This document shows, one piece after another, positions 11,256 to 22,216 of a stretch of 64,000 nt of DNA. The DNA is from Portulaca oleracea. Lineage: Eukaryota; Streptophyta; Magnoliopsida; Caryophyllales; Portulacaceae. The stretch covers positions 42,231,249 through 42,295,248 of the forward strand of contig CM055877.1 in assembly GCA_029582165.1 (NCBI GenBank). Direction: 5' to 3'. The notes beneath the pieces were generated by a model that was given only the letters and a program-made list of their open reading frames with translations, was not told the DNA's origin and searched no databases. The translations under genes were made by a program, and so were the position numbers. Numbering within the stretch: the first letter of the stretch is position 1; the number at the start of each line of letters is the position of its first letter.

Positions 11256-11808
11256 GCATATGGCAGCTGATTGCAACTCAAAGACAATGTGTTGGAATTG
11301 CAAAGAACCGGGACATCTATCAACGGAATGCAGGAAGCAGCCAATTTGCCATTCTTGTGGGAGGACGGGGCACCTGGCTCGTGAATGCCCCAAGTCAAGT
11401 GATCCTCGAGTTTGCAGCAATTGTTTCCAGCCAGGCCACCTGGCATCTGACTGCATAAATGAGAAGGCCTGTAACAAGTGCCGGAAGCCTGGCCACCTTG
11501 CTCGTGACTGCCTCAATGATCCCATTTGCAATATCTGCAACATTACGGGACATGTAGCCCGTCAATGCCCAAACTCAGTGCTCCCTATGCCATTTGCACC
11601 ACAAGCAATGCTTGCACCGCCTCTTCCGGGCACCATGCTTGGTGCCCCATTCAGTGACTTCTTCTGCCATAATTGTGGTCGCCCTGGCCATAATAGTCAT
11701 CAATGCATGTACATGGTTATGTGTACCACTTGCGGTGGTCGTGGTCATCGCGCATTGGAGTGCCCTTCTTCTGCCTCTCTACTTGATATGGTCTATCGTC
11801 GATTTTGA
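11256..11808 (+). CDS. CCHC zinc-knuckle protein (GIS2/CNBP/HEXBP-like), terminal exon
   Basis: This exon continues the 4540-4632 exon. Its first base completes the split glycine codon and the next residues, HMAADC, finish knuckle 2. Seven complete CCHC knuckles follow: CWNCKEPGHLSTEC, CHSCGRTGHLAREC, CSNCFQPGHLASDC, CNKCRKPGHLARDC, CNICNITGHVARQC, CHNCGRPGHNSHQC and CTTCGGRGHRALEC. A Pro/Ala/Leu-rich linker separates the seventh and eighth of the series. With the first exon that makes nine knuckles, and every Cys and His is intact. The protein ends VYRRF before TGA at 11806-11808. The open frame extends upstream to 11203, but that part is intron. The role is inferred as single-stranded nucleic-acid binding. 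Intact codons and splice sites argue for a functional host gene despite the transposon-rich surroundings. Confidence 0.92.
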
Positions 11809-12055
11809 ATCTTTTGTTACCCATCTTGTCGTTAATTTTACATGAGCTATCTTATTTTCTCACGAAAGGATGCAACTACTCGCTTCTAAACTCCACCCTT
11901 TCATGTCAGCTTTATGCTTCCATCTTTCCCCAATAGACACCCATACAGTTGCAAATTATTTTTACCTGCTTGCCCTCAGAACTATGATTGTTTGTGCTCG
12001 GGAGTGCGATGCTGCGTGTGCTTGCGCGTTTCTAATTTTCTGTTTTTTAATTTTT

Positions 12056-12459
12056 GGATTATTGGATGCCAATAATACCAATTTTGGGGGAATTGGAGAC
12101 TAATAATACAAACTATTTTCTTGGACACTAGTAGTACCAACCATCGACTTATTTTCCTCCAACAGTATACGGCTGAGTTATTATAGTTTTAGCTCATCGG
12201 AAATATGACGTGACTTCATGATACGTGACATGGAAGGCGGAGGTTGGGTAGAATATGTTGACGTGGACACTAACATGCCTTTCATGTCACGTATTATGAA
12301 ATCACATCATCTTTTCGACGAGTTAAAACCATAACAATTCGACAATGTACTGTTAGAGGAAAATATGTCAATAGTTCGTACTGCTAGTGTTCAAGAAAAT
12401 AGTTTGTATTATTAATATCCAATACCCCCAAAGTTGGTATTATTGATGTCCAAAAACCC
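12056..12459. mobile_element. Mutator-like MITE with perfect 9-bp target duplication
   Basis: The left arm begins GGATTATTGGATGCCAATAA; the complement of the right arm begins GGGTTTTTGGACATCAATAA. Both run about 95 bp through '...TTTGGGGG.ATTGGA.A.TAATAATACAAACTATTTTCTTG.ACACTAG'. The flanks are TTAATTTTT at 12047-12055 and 12460-12468, an exact 9-bp target duplication. No coding capacity. It lies about 250 bp downstream of the zinc-knuckle stop codon. Confidence 0.9.
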
Positions 12460-12984
12460 TTAATTTTTTCTGTTTTTAGTTTTTTTTATAAAAAAAATCA
12501 TGTTTTATAATTCAACTATTATAAAATGTTTAAAATTATAAACTATGTTCATAAGCAAATCTTGCAATGTCCTTTTAACTTTACTAATGCTTATAAACTT
12601 TATGAAAAATGTTTCATAAAACAATAAAATGCTCTTAAAAACTTTGTAGAGACATAACATATTCATAATGAATACATGATGTATGCTATATGTTCATATT
12701 TCTTAGGAATTTTTGATGCTAGTATACTAAACTTTTGGGGTATTGGACAATAATACACTGAACTTTCACCTTGGATAATATTAATACATTGTACTTTGGG
12801 GGTGTTGAACAATAATGCACCCAGAACGATTCCGTCAATGACTGACTCTGTGGTAATGTAACAGCCTGCTCCCTAATAGGGGCTATTAAGGTCAATCTCA
12901 ACCTAATTAAGGTTGAGAAAGGCATATCCATAGTTAGCGCATTCATCATAGTTAGTAGTTCCAGCTCCGTATCAAGGTCACGAT

Positions 12985-13305
12985 CGATATCATCACTAGC
13001 ATCAATATCGTCACTAGGATCAATATCGTCACTAGGATCAATATCGTCACTATCATCAATAAGAAAACCTTTAGGCTTATTATCCAGGAACTTGTTCAGA
13101 AATACCGTAATAACAGAATTCCATTGGTCTAATTCAGGAACTTTCGATTGATTTTAACTTTATCTATCCTGCAAGCATATCAAGATTAAAGAATATCGAA
13201 TCAGTCTCTAGATTTATTTATGGCTCTCGAGGAGCCGTATGAGGTGAAAATCTCATGTACGGTTCTGGAATAGCGATGATTAGAGTGATCTTATCATCGA
13301 CTAAA
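12985..13305 (+). pseudogene. Organellar (probably plastid) group II intron 3' end
   Basis: 13232-13266 folds as a canonical group II intron domain V (GAGCCGTATGAGG, loop, CTCATGTACGGTTC). A domain VI-like hairpin follows (CGATGAT at 13274-13280 pairing with ATCATCG at 13293-13299). The domain V sequence is of the type found in plastid introns, so I infer a nuclear insertion of plastid DNA. The host gene of the intron was not identified. Just upstream (about 12991-13058) is an 18-bp tandem repeat, three to four units of ATCAATATCGTCACTAGG, which reads D-D-I-D-P-S on the minus strand. Whether it belongs to the same transfer is unknown. Confidence 0.65.
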
Positions 13306-16300
13306 AAAAGAGAACTTAGAAACTGATTTCCAAAATTTTCTGAAGAAAATCCGGCAGGGTTTCCTCTGTAATGTGGACATTTCCCAGGCTTAAAGCCTTA
13401 CAACCACGAAATAAACAAACTAAACCAAAATAGGACTCAACGGCCACACGCCGGAGCATATCACGAGCCACACGCTCGGATTACAATCTAAATGCATCAA
13501 ACAACCCAAGCATTCCAAAAATATTTACAATAGGATTCAAATTACAAGACAATTACTTTCTTACATAAACAACTAGATATACTAAATCTCCAAATAAATA
13601 GACAGCTCCTTATCTTCATATTTATCTGTAAGGGGGAGGGGAAATGGGGTATGAGCGAACCATAGCTCAGTGGGTATAACTTGTACCCTGGAATAACCAT
13701 TAAGATTCAAGCAACCTAAGAATGGGAGTCACCCTAGTTCTGCATTCACAAAAGTACAATTAAAACATAAATGCATCTCTTAGTCACTTTATAATCCATC
13801 AAGTAGGAAGCTAGGTATAAGGTTTCCATTCAACCACTTAAATGTCCCATTTGAGGTCACTAACACTCTCATATCTTCCAAATCAACTACAGAGAAATGG
13901 GATAACATTTCTGTCATGAAAACAGTCAGGAAGCCATCAAAGAAGCATCTCAAGTACTCTAGTGTTCTAGTAGGTCGCAACCAACTCAATACATATTCTC
14001 TACCAACATAGGGATCTCTCAAGTGACTCGTACATTCCGTTTAGCCTCCAAAGTAAACAACTAAGACAGGATTCACATGCAATGCTTCAATCTAATTAAA
14101 AGACACACACAAAGAGCTTTAAATATCACACATACAAATCAATAATAACAAAGTAAGTTATTCATGTAAATCACAAAACCTTTTGAAACTTAGTTTGAAC
14201 ATATTTAAGCACAATTCATAAATTTAATAATCCTTGAGTAACATATTATTCATACTTCAATTCTTTTCAAAACCACTCTAAATAAAAACATAACACCTTC
14301 AACATATAAAGAATAACTCAAGCATTTTAAACAGATATTAAAAATTACTCAAATTTCCTTTTGCATCTTTCCATAACCATAGTATATACCGTTTCAATAA
14401 ACTACGGTTTCATATAATCTTTCTTTCTTTCCATTGTACGAAAATATTACTACCATGGGCGTAGGGTACTTTCAGCACTCTCCAGTCGGGGCCGGTTCCC
14501 CCTTAAGACAGTTAGTTTAACTTCCCGGGAGTTCCAATGTCAATGGACTTTATATACGTAGCCGATTCGGTTTCCCTTTACAGGTGTAACCACGACTTTC
14601 CAATTAGTCCACAATACCTAGTGCAATACACCTAGCCTGAAAACTATTTCAAACTCGTAAATCGCATAACAATTCCATACCAAACACTTCTCATCTAAAT
14701 AGCTTTCTAAATCGTATATAAATGTATATAAAGTAGGAATATACCTTTCATTCAAATTAAAATAGCTCAACTGGCTAATTTCCAACCTTTTTCCATTTAC
14801 GAAATCCAAATAACCATAAAGGAGTTTATAAAACTTCGTAATAACCCTTCAAAACATAGAAATCACATATCCATCTTAAATCACACATAAGTATCAAAAT
14901 CAAAATCATTTCTTAGAATAATACTTCAAAGAGTCCTTTAAAACTCAATTACACAAATAAATATGCATAATTTAGCCCATAAGGCCCGTATAAGATCAAA
15001 TAAGTCTTCTTATCATATCAAGAATGCATTCGATAATTCTTAACGTCTAGAAAAAGTTAATGTTGACCAACACACCCTTAAAACTCATTTGAAATACCTC
15101 TTTTTGAATTAAGAACATAAAACACCTTTCGAGTTCACATAAACTACGAATGATCAGGAAAAGTATGCACGGGGGAACTTAAATTTACATATAGCGACTA
15201 ATAAGTAATCCAATTTCCCTTCACACTAGATTAGAGCATAATTACAATATACTAAATACCCAACCATCTAATATAAGCTCAAAATCCCATTCTTTAAGTA
15301 TATATAATTCATCCATGATTCATATATGCATACTATACTTATAAATAACTAAATTAAACATATATAACCTGCAAGACATTCCTTTATGCATAATATACTT
15401 AGAATCAACCCGAATCAATATTAATTCTAAAACTTAAATCGAACCTTTGAGCATACTTAACATATTTCCACACATATAATGCTCCTTTAAAATCATAATT
15501 TAGCTCAACTTCCACAAAAACAATCATAACTAGGACAATGTTTAACATAATCAGTCGGTAATCCATTCTTTTCATCAATCAACCCAAAATAATCCGTTTT
15601 CACAAATTACCCCGATCTCCCTCCTCATATACACCATCCCAAACAAACCTCGACACTCGATGTTCAACCCAAATGCCATCCAACTTCCAACTCAGTTACA
15701 TATATCAATCCAACTATTACAACACAATTAATAATTCCAGGCATAAACTCGGTATTCAAAATCTATTAACTAAACATGAAACTTAATAGTTATTAAGAGG
15801 GAACAGAGATTACCCACTTTGAATCCCAATTGAACAGTTAGGGTCTCAATACGGTGAACAATTCAGGCCCCCGCGACCTCCGTCGCCACCCAGCCCGACG
15901 GTTCAGCCACCACCTCACTTGCCGTCTCTGTCTCTGCCTCGCTCGACCACCACATACACTATTAATCCCCCCTTGTTCATGCATTTTTCACTGCCGGGAA
16001 GGCCAAGCGGTCGACGTCGACGTCGCTGCCGCTACCCATGCCCAGCAGCTCCCGTCGATGACCGCCGACCCAGCCACCATCGCGCAGCAACCGTCGACAG
16101 CCTCCACCACCGCTCTCTCTCTCTCGCACAACATCCCACTGACCGCCACTCTCTCTCTCTTTCTCTCTCTCGCCAACGGCCAGCGGTCGACAGCCAAACG
16201 GCGCTGCCGCCACCGCCACCACCACCGCCACCGCTTGTCTCTATGTCCCCCTCTGCTTTGTGTGTGCGAAAAAGGAAGAAGGGGTTTGCCCCCTTTTTTT

Positions 16301-16623
16301 CTCTTGGTCGTGAAACACAAAAGGGAGAAAGGGAATAAATCCCTTTTATTTATTAATTGCATCCCAATCCAAATAATAATAACCCCCTTCTCTTATTCCC
16401 TTCCTTTCTCAATCTATAACCTAATTACCAAATAATATAACAAGTCCACTATTAATAAGTCGACTCCTCCAATAAAATTCTAAGTCGAATAAATAAATAA
16501 ATAAAAATATAAATATAATCACATGAAACAGATTATTAACTATTAGTCCCGTAAATAAGTAGCTAACCTAAATCAGACCCTTAATCAGGGTAATTACCCT
16601 TAATAAAACTCCCGGATCTTACA
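13306..16623 (-). repeat. Large gypsy-type LTR inside the Mutator-like element
   Basis: On the minus strand the sequence begins TGTAAGATCCGGGAG at 16623, a start typical of plant gypsy LTRs (TGTAA.A.CCGGGAG). It has a TC-rich, GC-rich leader (about 15850-16350) like that of the LTR at 47813. It reaches ...CACATTACA at about 13369, followed by GAGGAAACCCTGCCGG, which may still be LTR. No matching 5-bp target duplication was found, so I do not call it a clean solo LTR. Overlapping open frames in 15854-16435 follow from base composition and encode low-complexity Pro/Ser/Arg tracts. Confidence 0.6.
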
Positions 16624-17036
16624 GGTAATCATACGTAGCAGTGGAGGAGATGAATTGGCCCAAAAATATTTAAATTTATGACATGTCAGCTAATCCACAC
16701 ATAAGCAAAGAGAATCAACTTTGAAAAGAATAGAAAAATATAAAATCACATTTGTTTAAACGTGTTTTCACTAAGAGATTGTTGTTGTAGTTGTATAAAA
16801 TCACTTTTGTTTGTGTAGATTAGCTGACATGTCATCAATTTAGATACTAATTAGCCAATTTATCTTCTCGGCCTGCCACGTAAGATTACCACCAAGTCGA
16901 CCACCGTCGAAATAGTTCCGGGGTGCATTATTGTCCAACACCCCTTAAAAGTTCAATGTATTATTGTCCAATGTCAAAGTTCAGTACATTATTGTCCAAT
17001 ACCCCAAAAATTCAATATATTAGCATCCAAAATTTT

Positions 17037-17346
17037 TTTATATGTTCATAATTTTAAAGTAGATCATAATGTTGAATAAGGATACATATGTAGATCATAA
17101 CATGTTCAGAAAGTTATCTTATGATGCTCATAATTTCTAATATAGATGTTCAAAAAGATACATTGTAATGACCATAATTTTGTGATCAAAAATATAAAAA
17201 AATGTAACGAAAACTCCAAAAAAAAAGTAAATAAATAAATAAAAATTACGAAGGGATTGAAAATTAAAAAACAAAACATACAATGACCTGAGATATAGTA
17301 CGTACAATGGTTTTTTCAGCTTACCCTTTCCTCTATACTTTCTAAT
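17037..17346. other. A/T-rich stretch with nothing recognised
   Basis: It is rich in words like GTTCATAA and GATCATAA and has no coding or structural signal. It separates the Mutator-like element from the first LINE copy. Confidence 0.5.
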
Positions 17347-18276
17347 CTTTATTTTCATTTATTTTAGATTTCAAAAGAGGTAAATAGAAATATATCTCTC
17401 GCTACAAGACAATTAGTTGGGTGTTTCTCCTCCTAGTATATTAATCTCACTATACTGATGAGATTAAGATACAAAGGACTTTATCTCAATAGTCATTATT
17501 GCTGCTATAGTGTAAACACAGAAGAAAAGTAATCGTCAGCGAATATGTGATTATTGCCCTATAAGTTTATACAATGTGTTATATCGAATTATTAGCGAGT
17601 GCCTTGTTAATAGACTTAGACAATTAGATCTATACTCCAAGAGCTAACTTCTAATATTCAAGGAGCTTTCATGCAAGGCCAAATAGGATATTCATTATAT
17701 CGTGGCTCATGAATTGCTTCATTTCATGACGACAAAGAAGCAGAGTTAGCCATTTGCTTGCTGAAAGTTGATATAAACAAAGCATCTGATTGGGTCCGAT
17801 GGGAATTTTTGGAAGTTGTGTTGTAGAAGTTTCATTTCTCGGAATTGTGGATCAATTTGTTAATGCATTGTATTACAACCGTTCGATATACTATCATTAT
17901 AAATAGAGAACCCACAGAGTGGGTTATCCCTCAGACGGGATTATGGTAAGGCGACTCGTTTTTTCTTACTTGTTTATATTAAATATGGATGTCTTATCTG
18001 AGATCTTGCAAAAAGCACTCTCTGAAGGTAAGATTGTGAGGATCAAGGTAGCCAGAGGAGCTCCAGACCAATCACTTCTGGCCCAAATATCGAAGGCTAA
18101 GTATAAAGTTCATTTCCTACTTACTCTGAGTGATTATAAAGTTCCATCTACTGCTTCTTAAGCTTGGCGGAGCCTTTGCAATGCTGCAAACATGGTACGG
18201 GACAAAGTAAGATGGCGAATTGGCAATGGATGTTTTATTATGATAGGTGATCCCTGTGTGGCTGGATGGAGGAGAA
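17347..18276 (+). pseudogene. Dead LINE reverse transcriptase, copy 1
   Basis: Fragments in alternating frames give PISLYNVLYRII, AHELLH, then KVDINKASDWVRWEFLEVV. These match the fingers and palm of plant L1-type reverse transcriptase (consensus AHELLH...KxDxxKAYDRVxWxFL). Compared with copies 2 and 3 it lacks about 600 bp between 'GGAGCTCCAGA' and 'CCAATCACTTCTGG' (near 18065). It ends VRWRIGNGCFIMIGDPCVAG, just where an LTR begins at 18277. A one-base frameshift before KVD (TTTGCTTGCTGAAAG) is shared with the other copies. Confidence 0.8.
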
Positions 18277-18515
18277 TGTTTAAGCCCATTTTTAGGCCTA
18301 AATTACGCTCCATGGCTTGCTCTTTTAGTTCGATTCTGAGTTGTTTTCGTTTTTTTACTTGCTTTTTAGTTGTTTTGTAGGTTTCTCAAGTTTGAGGAAC
18401 AAAATGAGGCGAAGGAGTAATTTGAGGGAAAATTAGGGGGTCCCGAGGGATTTCCCGAGCCAAGGAATGCCGAGGAGTGAAGCGAGGACAGTCAGGGAAG
18501 GCATTGCCCCCAATG
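18277..18515 (+). repeat. Fragment of Athila-type LTR (family A), first 240 bp
   Basis: It starts TGTTTAAGCCC and follows the LTRs at 34372 and 60819 closely ('TTTTTAGGCCTAAATTACGCTC...GTTTTGTAGGTTTCTCAAGTTT'). It stops abruptly after CCCCCAATG, where minus-strand Tat/Ogre-like protease sequence begins. The remaining 1.25 kb of the LTR is missing. Confidence 0.8.
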
Positions 18516-20691
18516 TAAGGGATGTCTAGAACCATAAATTCCACATTCTGGGCGATGTGATCGAAGGTGATAGGCAACGTCACCGTTACTAATGACTTTC
18601 GAGGGGTATTATCATACACTCGAAGCAACACAACATCTTCAACCAGTTGACTCTTTTCGACCCCTAACTTGGCAGCAGTTCGCCAAGGACAAACATTCAC
18701 AGCGGAACCGTTATCTACCAAAATCAATGGAATCACTTTATTAGAACAAAGTGCGGTCAAGTACAAGGCTTTATTATGATTCATTCCAGACACGGGTAGA
18801 TCCTCATCACTAAAAGTAATGGCACCCTGGCTAGCGGCAACATGTGAAACCAAGGCTTCTGGAGTTGTGGAAGTAGGAATGATGGCATTCTGGAGAGCCC
18901 CCAGTACAAGCTATCTATGTGGTTTAGAAGCACATATTAGTTGCCAAATTGACACATTCGCCACAGTCTTCTTCATTTGCGTAAGAACAGCATCTTCAGG
19001 GGTAGCATACATTTCTGTTCTCGTAGGACTCAGATTTGGCGGAGGAACTACGGGTTCAGCCTCGCCTGATTACGCCTTTCCGACCTAGTTAAGAATGCAG
19101 CACTAGGTGGAGCCGCTTCTTCCTTATCGGACCATAAATCATCATTAGGACCTTCTTCATACACATCTTCTTCATCACTAACCCAAATACCGTTGATAGT
19201 AAAGGCTGTCAAATCTTCAGGAAGGAGTGCAGGTGCTCCTTCATCGGTAATACATTCGGATGGATCAAAAGTGCCCTCTCCCACAAAAATAGTATGATTT
19301 AGGAGAGGATTGCTTTTATTATTGGGTTTATTTGCAGCTTTATGCATTGGCAATGCCCCAGAACGGATCATCTTTTCAATTTGATTCTCAAGCGTCCAAC
19401 ATCGCTTAGTGTCATGGCATCTGGTTCGGTGGTACTTACAATTAGCATTGTTATTCCACCCTGGTCCCTTAGTCTCAGGTTTAGGTCTAGGCATTAGCAA
19501 CTAGGTGTTGTTTGATTTCAGCAATCGATCCAAGGCTTCAGCATAAGTCATGTCGAGTGGGGTATATGAATCATATTGTAAGTAGGTCGTCTTTGGAGGC
19601 GGACCGCGATTCACATTCTGCACGAGGCTTGTTTTGGCCACTTTAGGAGCATTGATGGTCCTCCTTCCCCTAGTGTTACCCTTCCAACTTTGGGACGCGG
19701 CAGTCCTTTCCTTGCGTGCCTCTAGCTTAGGACATAACTTCTTCAAGTACTCAAAACTCTCGACCACATAAAAATCTAATTGTTGCGCCAGGCTTGGCTT
19801 CAACCCACGGACAAATGTCTCCAACTGCATTTCTGTGGGAATGATGCTAGTCACCTGAGATAGCTTAGCATGCCACCTCTTATATTAGGTCGTAAATGAC
19901 TCATTTTCTCCTTGTTGAATAGCCATGATGTCTGGCAGGGTCACCTTATCTTTTTGAATCTTACAGTAATGCTCGATAAACGCCCTATGCAAAGTAGTCC
20001 AATCTCCTCGTACCTCCAGAGGAACAGTATAATACCATTTCAATGCCTCATCATTCAGCGATGATGGGAAGACTTGCTTGTAATGTTCGGTAGTGACACC
20101 TCGAAGTGCCATCACTCGGTTGAACTCCCACACATGATGGGTTGGCATTGATTTCAGCAGGTGGTTCGAACTCGACGAACTGATTGGTGAAGGTTGGCAT
20201 CTGGCTCACAGCATCCTTGAACACATTCAACTGTGCCTTTATGTCTTGGATGACAGGGTCATCGCGTAACTCAGCCTTGATCGGAGCAGTTCGAGGGACA
20301 ACCACTAACGGTGGTGACCTTGGTGTTAGGTCATCAGGCACTTGTATGACCACTCCAGCATTGGAACTTTCGCCTATTTTTCCTTTGTCCTTGTCACCCG
20401 CAGAGTTAGGGAGAATTTCTATGGCACTTTCGTCATTGTCTGCCATTCCCATTGCATGTTGATGCGTTGCACAACTTCTAAGACACCATTCAGGGTTTCT
20501 TGTTGTTTCTCTATACGAGTGCTTTGCCTCTCGATGAGTTCTCGATGCCGAGCTAGGTGCTCATCGACTTTCTTCTCTTGCTGTAAGGCAGCAAAAGTGA
20601 TCGAGCCCTCTACTTGCTTGAACTTCTCCTGAAGAAGTTTGGCTAAGGCCTCTTGGATTTGGTTGTCCCCGTGGTTCTCTTCGGAAGACAT
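18516..20691 (-). pseudogene. Tat/Ogre-like gag-protease, broken and truncated
   Basis: On the minus strand a start at 20691 (MSSEENHGDNQI) opens a gag polyprotein that runs down to about 18516 through several stops and frame changes. Recognisable parts in order: coiled N-terminus (20691-20419); core with THHVWEFNRVMALRGVT and LNDEALKWYYTVPLEVRGDW (20148-19885); FVRGLKPSLAQQLDFYVVESFE (19820-19750); a Cys/His zinc-binding stretch CKYHRTRCHDTKRC (19440-19400); and a retropepsin with VDNGSAVNVCPW (near 18725-18690), where D-N-G stands at the catalytic D-S/T-G position. The protease stops at FMVLDIP, before its C-terminal half, at the fusion with the family A LTR. Reverse transcriptase and integrase are absent. 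Confidence 0.85.
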
Positions 20692-22190
20692 GTCGAATTG
20701 CAGACGACGGGAGGTTTTGGACCTGGGTGCTGACGGGACAAAGACCGGGTTACGGATCAAGCGACCTGTTGAGCCGAGAATCCAGGCTAGACTCGAGTCT
20801 CCTATATTGAGTACAGCAAAACCATACACAGCTCAGAGATTGACCTTTTATTGACCCAAACACCCAACCTGATGAATGCATCACCTAGTGGACCTACATG
20901 GGACTTCTTAATATGCACAATCTAAAAGCTGACAGGATAAGGTGACTCACCCGGGACACGGGTTTGCATGATCCTAGTCTTATATGACCCTAAAAGACCA
21001 TTGATCATCATAAAGGGGCGAATAAAACCAAACACAGCGAGTCAAGACCGAACATAGGAGTACAAGTCAGTGTTTCTCAATTCGGATAAGCCCCATCCTC
21101 AGGCTGACCGTTTTAAGGAGAATCCGTAACTTGGACAACCTACTTGGGCCAACTCAAGCTGTACTGATTATTATGTGGACTAGAATGATGATCAACAAGA
21201 CTGACCGCCTGACATCTTTCTATTTTATGTTTATTTTATTATACTTGTTTGGGAAAATGGATATCGTGAAGGACTGGATAAAACCAACAACGGGCGAGTT
21301 ACAATTAATTTATGGACTTAATTTCTAAATCCAATATGGTTGGGCCTAACCACGGGCCGACTATGAATGTGATGGATTCAATAATTAACTCGATAAATTA
21401 ATTTACTCAAACCCGGTAATTATTATACAGTCTAAGACTTTACCCGTTTTCTTTGTTGGACTTTTAAGCAAGTTTACTGGACCTTTGTTAAGAAGATGTC
21501 ATAAAAGGCCATATAGAATCATCAAAGGCGAGTTGAGTTTACTTTATCAACAAAGAGGATCAACCTTTATAGATAAATGGGCCTAACCACTGGGTTAACC
21601 ATAACTTTTGAGGTTAAACATCTTAGTTGGTAAACATGACTCTTCTCAGCCTGATGACTATTATGTGGACTAGAATAACATTCCTAAACTTAGGTTGACT
21701 CTTTACAACGAATTTAAACACATAGCACATAGCATACATATGAACAAAGGGGTATCCTAAACCAAGGCTCTATGTACAAAAAGGTTTATTGGCTGGATAA
21801 GGCTTAGTGGCTTATGTACTCGCCCCGGTGTATTCTTGTTGTAAAGGCAACTTGAATGTGTGGGGTGTTGCTCTTGGAGGCTCGTGTGGAGACCTCATTG
21901 AGTGATGCATGAGTGGATGTGGTGACTAATGCTCTCTCGGTGTAAATGCACCAGTTGAGTATAGCCAGTCTGGCATCCCATGGGTTATTTTTTGTGGTTT
22001 AAAAGAAAAGAACCTAATACCGCCGATTTACGTGCTCCTATGACATATTACAAGTCAAGGGAGTGCCCCGGTATATGCAATGCATTATGCCTAAAAAGAA
22101 TGACTTAATAATATAAAGTAAAATTCATTTTCCTTCCAAAAGATTTAAAGCACACAAACTTCTTTCAAGTTTTACCCACTTTAAGAAAAA
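20692..22190 (-). other. Untranslated leader of the Tat/Ogre-like element
   Basis: About 1.5 kb separates the PBS from the gag start. It contains GACTAGAATGA / GACTAGAATAA-type repeats ('TATTATGTGGACTAGAAT' at about 21168 and 21659) but no recognised coding sequence. A long leader is usual for Tat/Ogre-type elements. Confidence 0.6.
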
Positions 22191-22209
22191 CTCCCCAGTG
22201 GCGTCGCTA
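22191..22209 (-). promoter_or_regulatory. Primer binding site of Tat/Ogre-like element
   Basis: The minus strand reads TAGCGACGCCACTGGGGAG, seven bases inside the LTR end. Ogre/Retand-type elements are reported to prime from tRNA-Arg with a PBS of the form TGGCGACTCCACTGGGGA. The first A for G and the GC for TC are differences from that form. Confidence 0.75.
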
Positions 22210-22216
22210 AAAATCC

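Larger units (their letters stand above)
12706..17036. mobile_element. Long-TIR Mutator-like element expanded by inserted DNA
   Basis: The arms at 12706-12875 and 16868-17036 are inverted repeats of about 165 bp ('GATGCTA.TATA.T.AA.TTTTGGGGTATTGGACAATAAT...' on both). Each arm is itself built from three diverged copies of a phrase like 'TTGGACAATAATACACTGAACTTT'. The interior is foreign: an organellar group II intron end and a large LTR. A further inner inverted repeat lies near 16665-16845 (GACATGTCAGCTAATC / GATTAGCTGACATGTC). TATGTTCATA occurs at 12689-12698 and 17041-17050 and could be the target duplication, but the flanks are rich in similar words. Confidence 0.75.

Noticed and set aside
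11166..11543. Minus-strand frame overlapping the zinc-knuckle exon
   Set aside because: Shadow of the repeated CCHC codons; the plus strand has the conserved motifs and splice sites.
15854..16435. Four overlapping open frames on both strands, Pro/Ser/Arg-rich
   Set aside because: GC-rich, TC-rich LTR leader composition keeps all frames open; no domain is present and the same pattern occurs in LTR H at 48.2-48.6 kb.
13306..16623. Clean solo LTR
   Set aside because: The flanking five bases do not match and the inner end is uncertain, so only an LTR fragment is called.
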